Shown one piece after another: positions 4,859 to 5,550 of a stretch of DNA of 5,550 bases (position 1 is its first letter; every line of letters starts with the position of its first letter). The stretch spans positions 1-5,550 of the forward strand of contig URJD01000129.1 in the NCBI GenBank assembly GCA_900548075.1, written 5' to 3'. Made by a program: the position numbers and the translations under genes. This stretch comes from an uncultured Collinsella sp. Its GTDB lineage: Bacteria; Actinomycetota; Coriobacteriia; Coriobacteriales; Coriobacteriaceae. The notes beneath the pieces were generated by a model that was given only the letters and a program-made list of their open reading frames with translations, did not search any database and was not told the DNA's origin.

Positions 4859-5550
4859 CTACTCAGCCATCTGAGCCTGGACGGCGGTGATGGCCACGAC
4901 ACCCACGATGTCGTCGGCAGAGCAGCCGCGCGACAGGTCGTTGACCGGCTTGGCGATGCCCTGCAGGATGGGGCCGTAAGCGTCGGCGCCGGCGAAGCGC
5001 TGGACCAGCTTGTAGCCGATGTTGCCGGCCTCGAGGTCGGGGAACACGAGCACGTTGGCCTTACCGGCGACGGAGGAGCCGGGAGCCTTGAGCTGGGCGA
5101 CGGTGGGGACGATAGCGGCGTCGAGCTGCAGGTCGCCGTCGATGGCGAGCTCGGGAGCCTTCTCCTTGCAGAACTTCACGGCCTCTTGGACCTTCTTGGC
5201 GACCTCGCCGCCGGCGGAGCCCATGGTGGAGTAGGAGAGCATGGCCACGTGCGGCTCAACGTTGCCCATGAAGGTGGACCAGGAGTGAGCGGAGGCGATG
5301 GCGATCTCGGAGAGCTCGTCGGAGGACGGGTTGATGTTGAGGCCGCAGTCGGCGAAGATCAGCGTGCCGTCGGTGCCGAACTGCGGGGTGTCGGTGCACA
5401 TCACGAAGAAGGCCGAGACCAGCTTGGTGCCCGGGGCGGTCTTGAGGATCTGCAGCGCAGGGCGCAGGGTATCGGCGGTGGAGTGGCAGGCGCCAGAGAC
5501 CAGGCCGTCGGCGTCGCCCATCTTGACCATCATGGTGCCAAAGTAGGTGG
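4859..5550 (-). CDS. pta: Phosphate acetyltransferase (phosphotransacetylase), C-terminal part (5' end outside window)
   Basis: Pta transfers the acetyl group between CoA and phosphate (acetyl-CoA + Pi to acetyl phosphate + CoA) in the cytoplasm and supplies the substrate of acetate kinase. About 229 residues are visible, ending at TAG (complement of 4859-4861). The frame runs through the right edge of the window, beginning 'TYFGTMMVKMGDADGLVSGA', a conserved internal Pta block, so the ATGs at 5528-5533 are internal and not the start. Short-form Pta proteins are about 330 residues, so roughly 100 N-terminal residues are missing. Conserved blocks seen in order are FADCGLNINP, SYSTMGSA, GDLQLDAAIVP, KANVLVFPDLEAGNIGYKL, AYGPILQG and NDLSRGCSADDIV. 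The last contains the Ser-Arg pair and the downstream Asp corresponding to S309, R310 and D316 of M. thermophila Pta. The length of the conserved tail and the lack of extra domains fit the short class. It is convergent with ackA copy 2. Confidence 0.95.
   Translation of the reverse strand, partial: TYFGTMMVKMGDADGLVSGACHSTADTLRPALQILKTAPGTKLVSAFFVMCTDTPQFGTDGTLIFADCGLNINPSSDELSEIAIASAHSWSTFMGNVEPHVAMLSYSTMGSAGGEVAKKVQEAVKFCKEKAPELAIDGDLQLDAAIVPTVAQLKAPGSSVAGKANVLVFPDLEAGNIGYKLVQRFAGADAYGPILQGIAKPVNDLSRGCSADDIVGVVAITAVQAQMAE

Noticed and set aside
4526..4890. Two + strand frames (4526-4711 and 4567-4890) in the region after ackA copy 2
   Set aside because: They run through the terminator and/or palindrome structures, lack ribosome binding sites and encode Pro/Ser/Arg-rich sequence without family features.

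Overview
The window reads as chromosomal DNA from a moderately GC-rich anaerobic fermenter. The core genes end most codons in G or C (nearly all Lys are AAG and Glu GAG), and their terminators are GC-rich hairpins. Two acetate kinases and a phosphotransacetylase sit together. The protein style suggests a Coriobacteriia-type actinobacterium such as Collinsella or Olsenella, but this is an impression from sequence, not a database result.

Layout, left to right. Positions 1-588 hold the 3' end of a probable LysR-type regulator on the + strand. A 119-nt gap leads to a 12-TM major facilitator transporter (708-1868, +). Both of these left-hand genes are richer in A/T and less codon-biased than the rest, which suggests an accessory block beside a core metabolic block. 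A hairpin terminator (1903-1936) separates them from two full-length acetate kinase genes in tandem, ackA copy 1 (1990-3168) and copy 2 (3332-4510). Each copy has its own Shine-Dalgarno site and its own downstream terminator (3180-3218; 4531-4568), so they look like separate transcription units. Copy 2 has a recognisable promoter region, with three spaced TGATA half-sites over the -35 element. Positions 4511-4858 contain no convincing gene, but they do hold an exceptional palindrome of about 127 nt (4717-4843). The window ends with the C-terminal two thirds of phosphotransacetylase (pta) on the - strand, converging on ackA copy 2.

Function: Pta (acetyl-CoA + Pi to acetyl phosphate + CoA) and AckA (acetyl phosphate + ADP to acetate + ATP) form the standard substrate-level phosphorylation branch to acetate. 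Here the genes are convergent rather than in the common pta-ackA operon, and ackA is duplicated. Copy 2 keeps nearly all canonical active-site residues. Copy 1 changes several nucleotide/phosphate-side residues (S12T, H184Y, N211S, N335H in Methanosarcina thermophila numbering, plus a one-residue insertion) while showing the stronger codon bias. Both copies also share an Ala at the position of the acetate-pocket Phe179. The possible functional split between the kinases, the half-site array before copy 2 and the long palindrome after pta are the points most worth following up.
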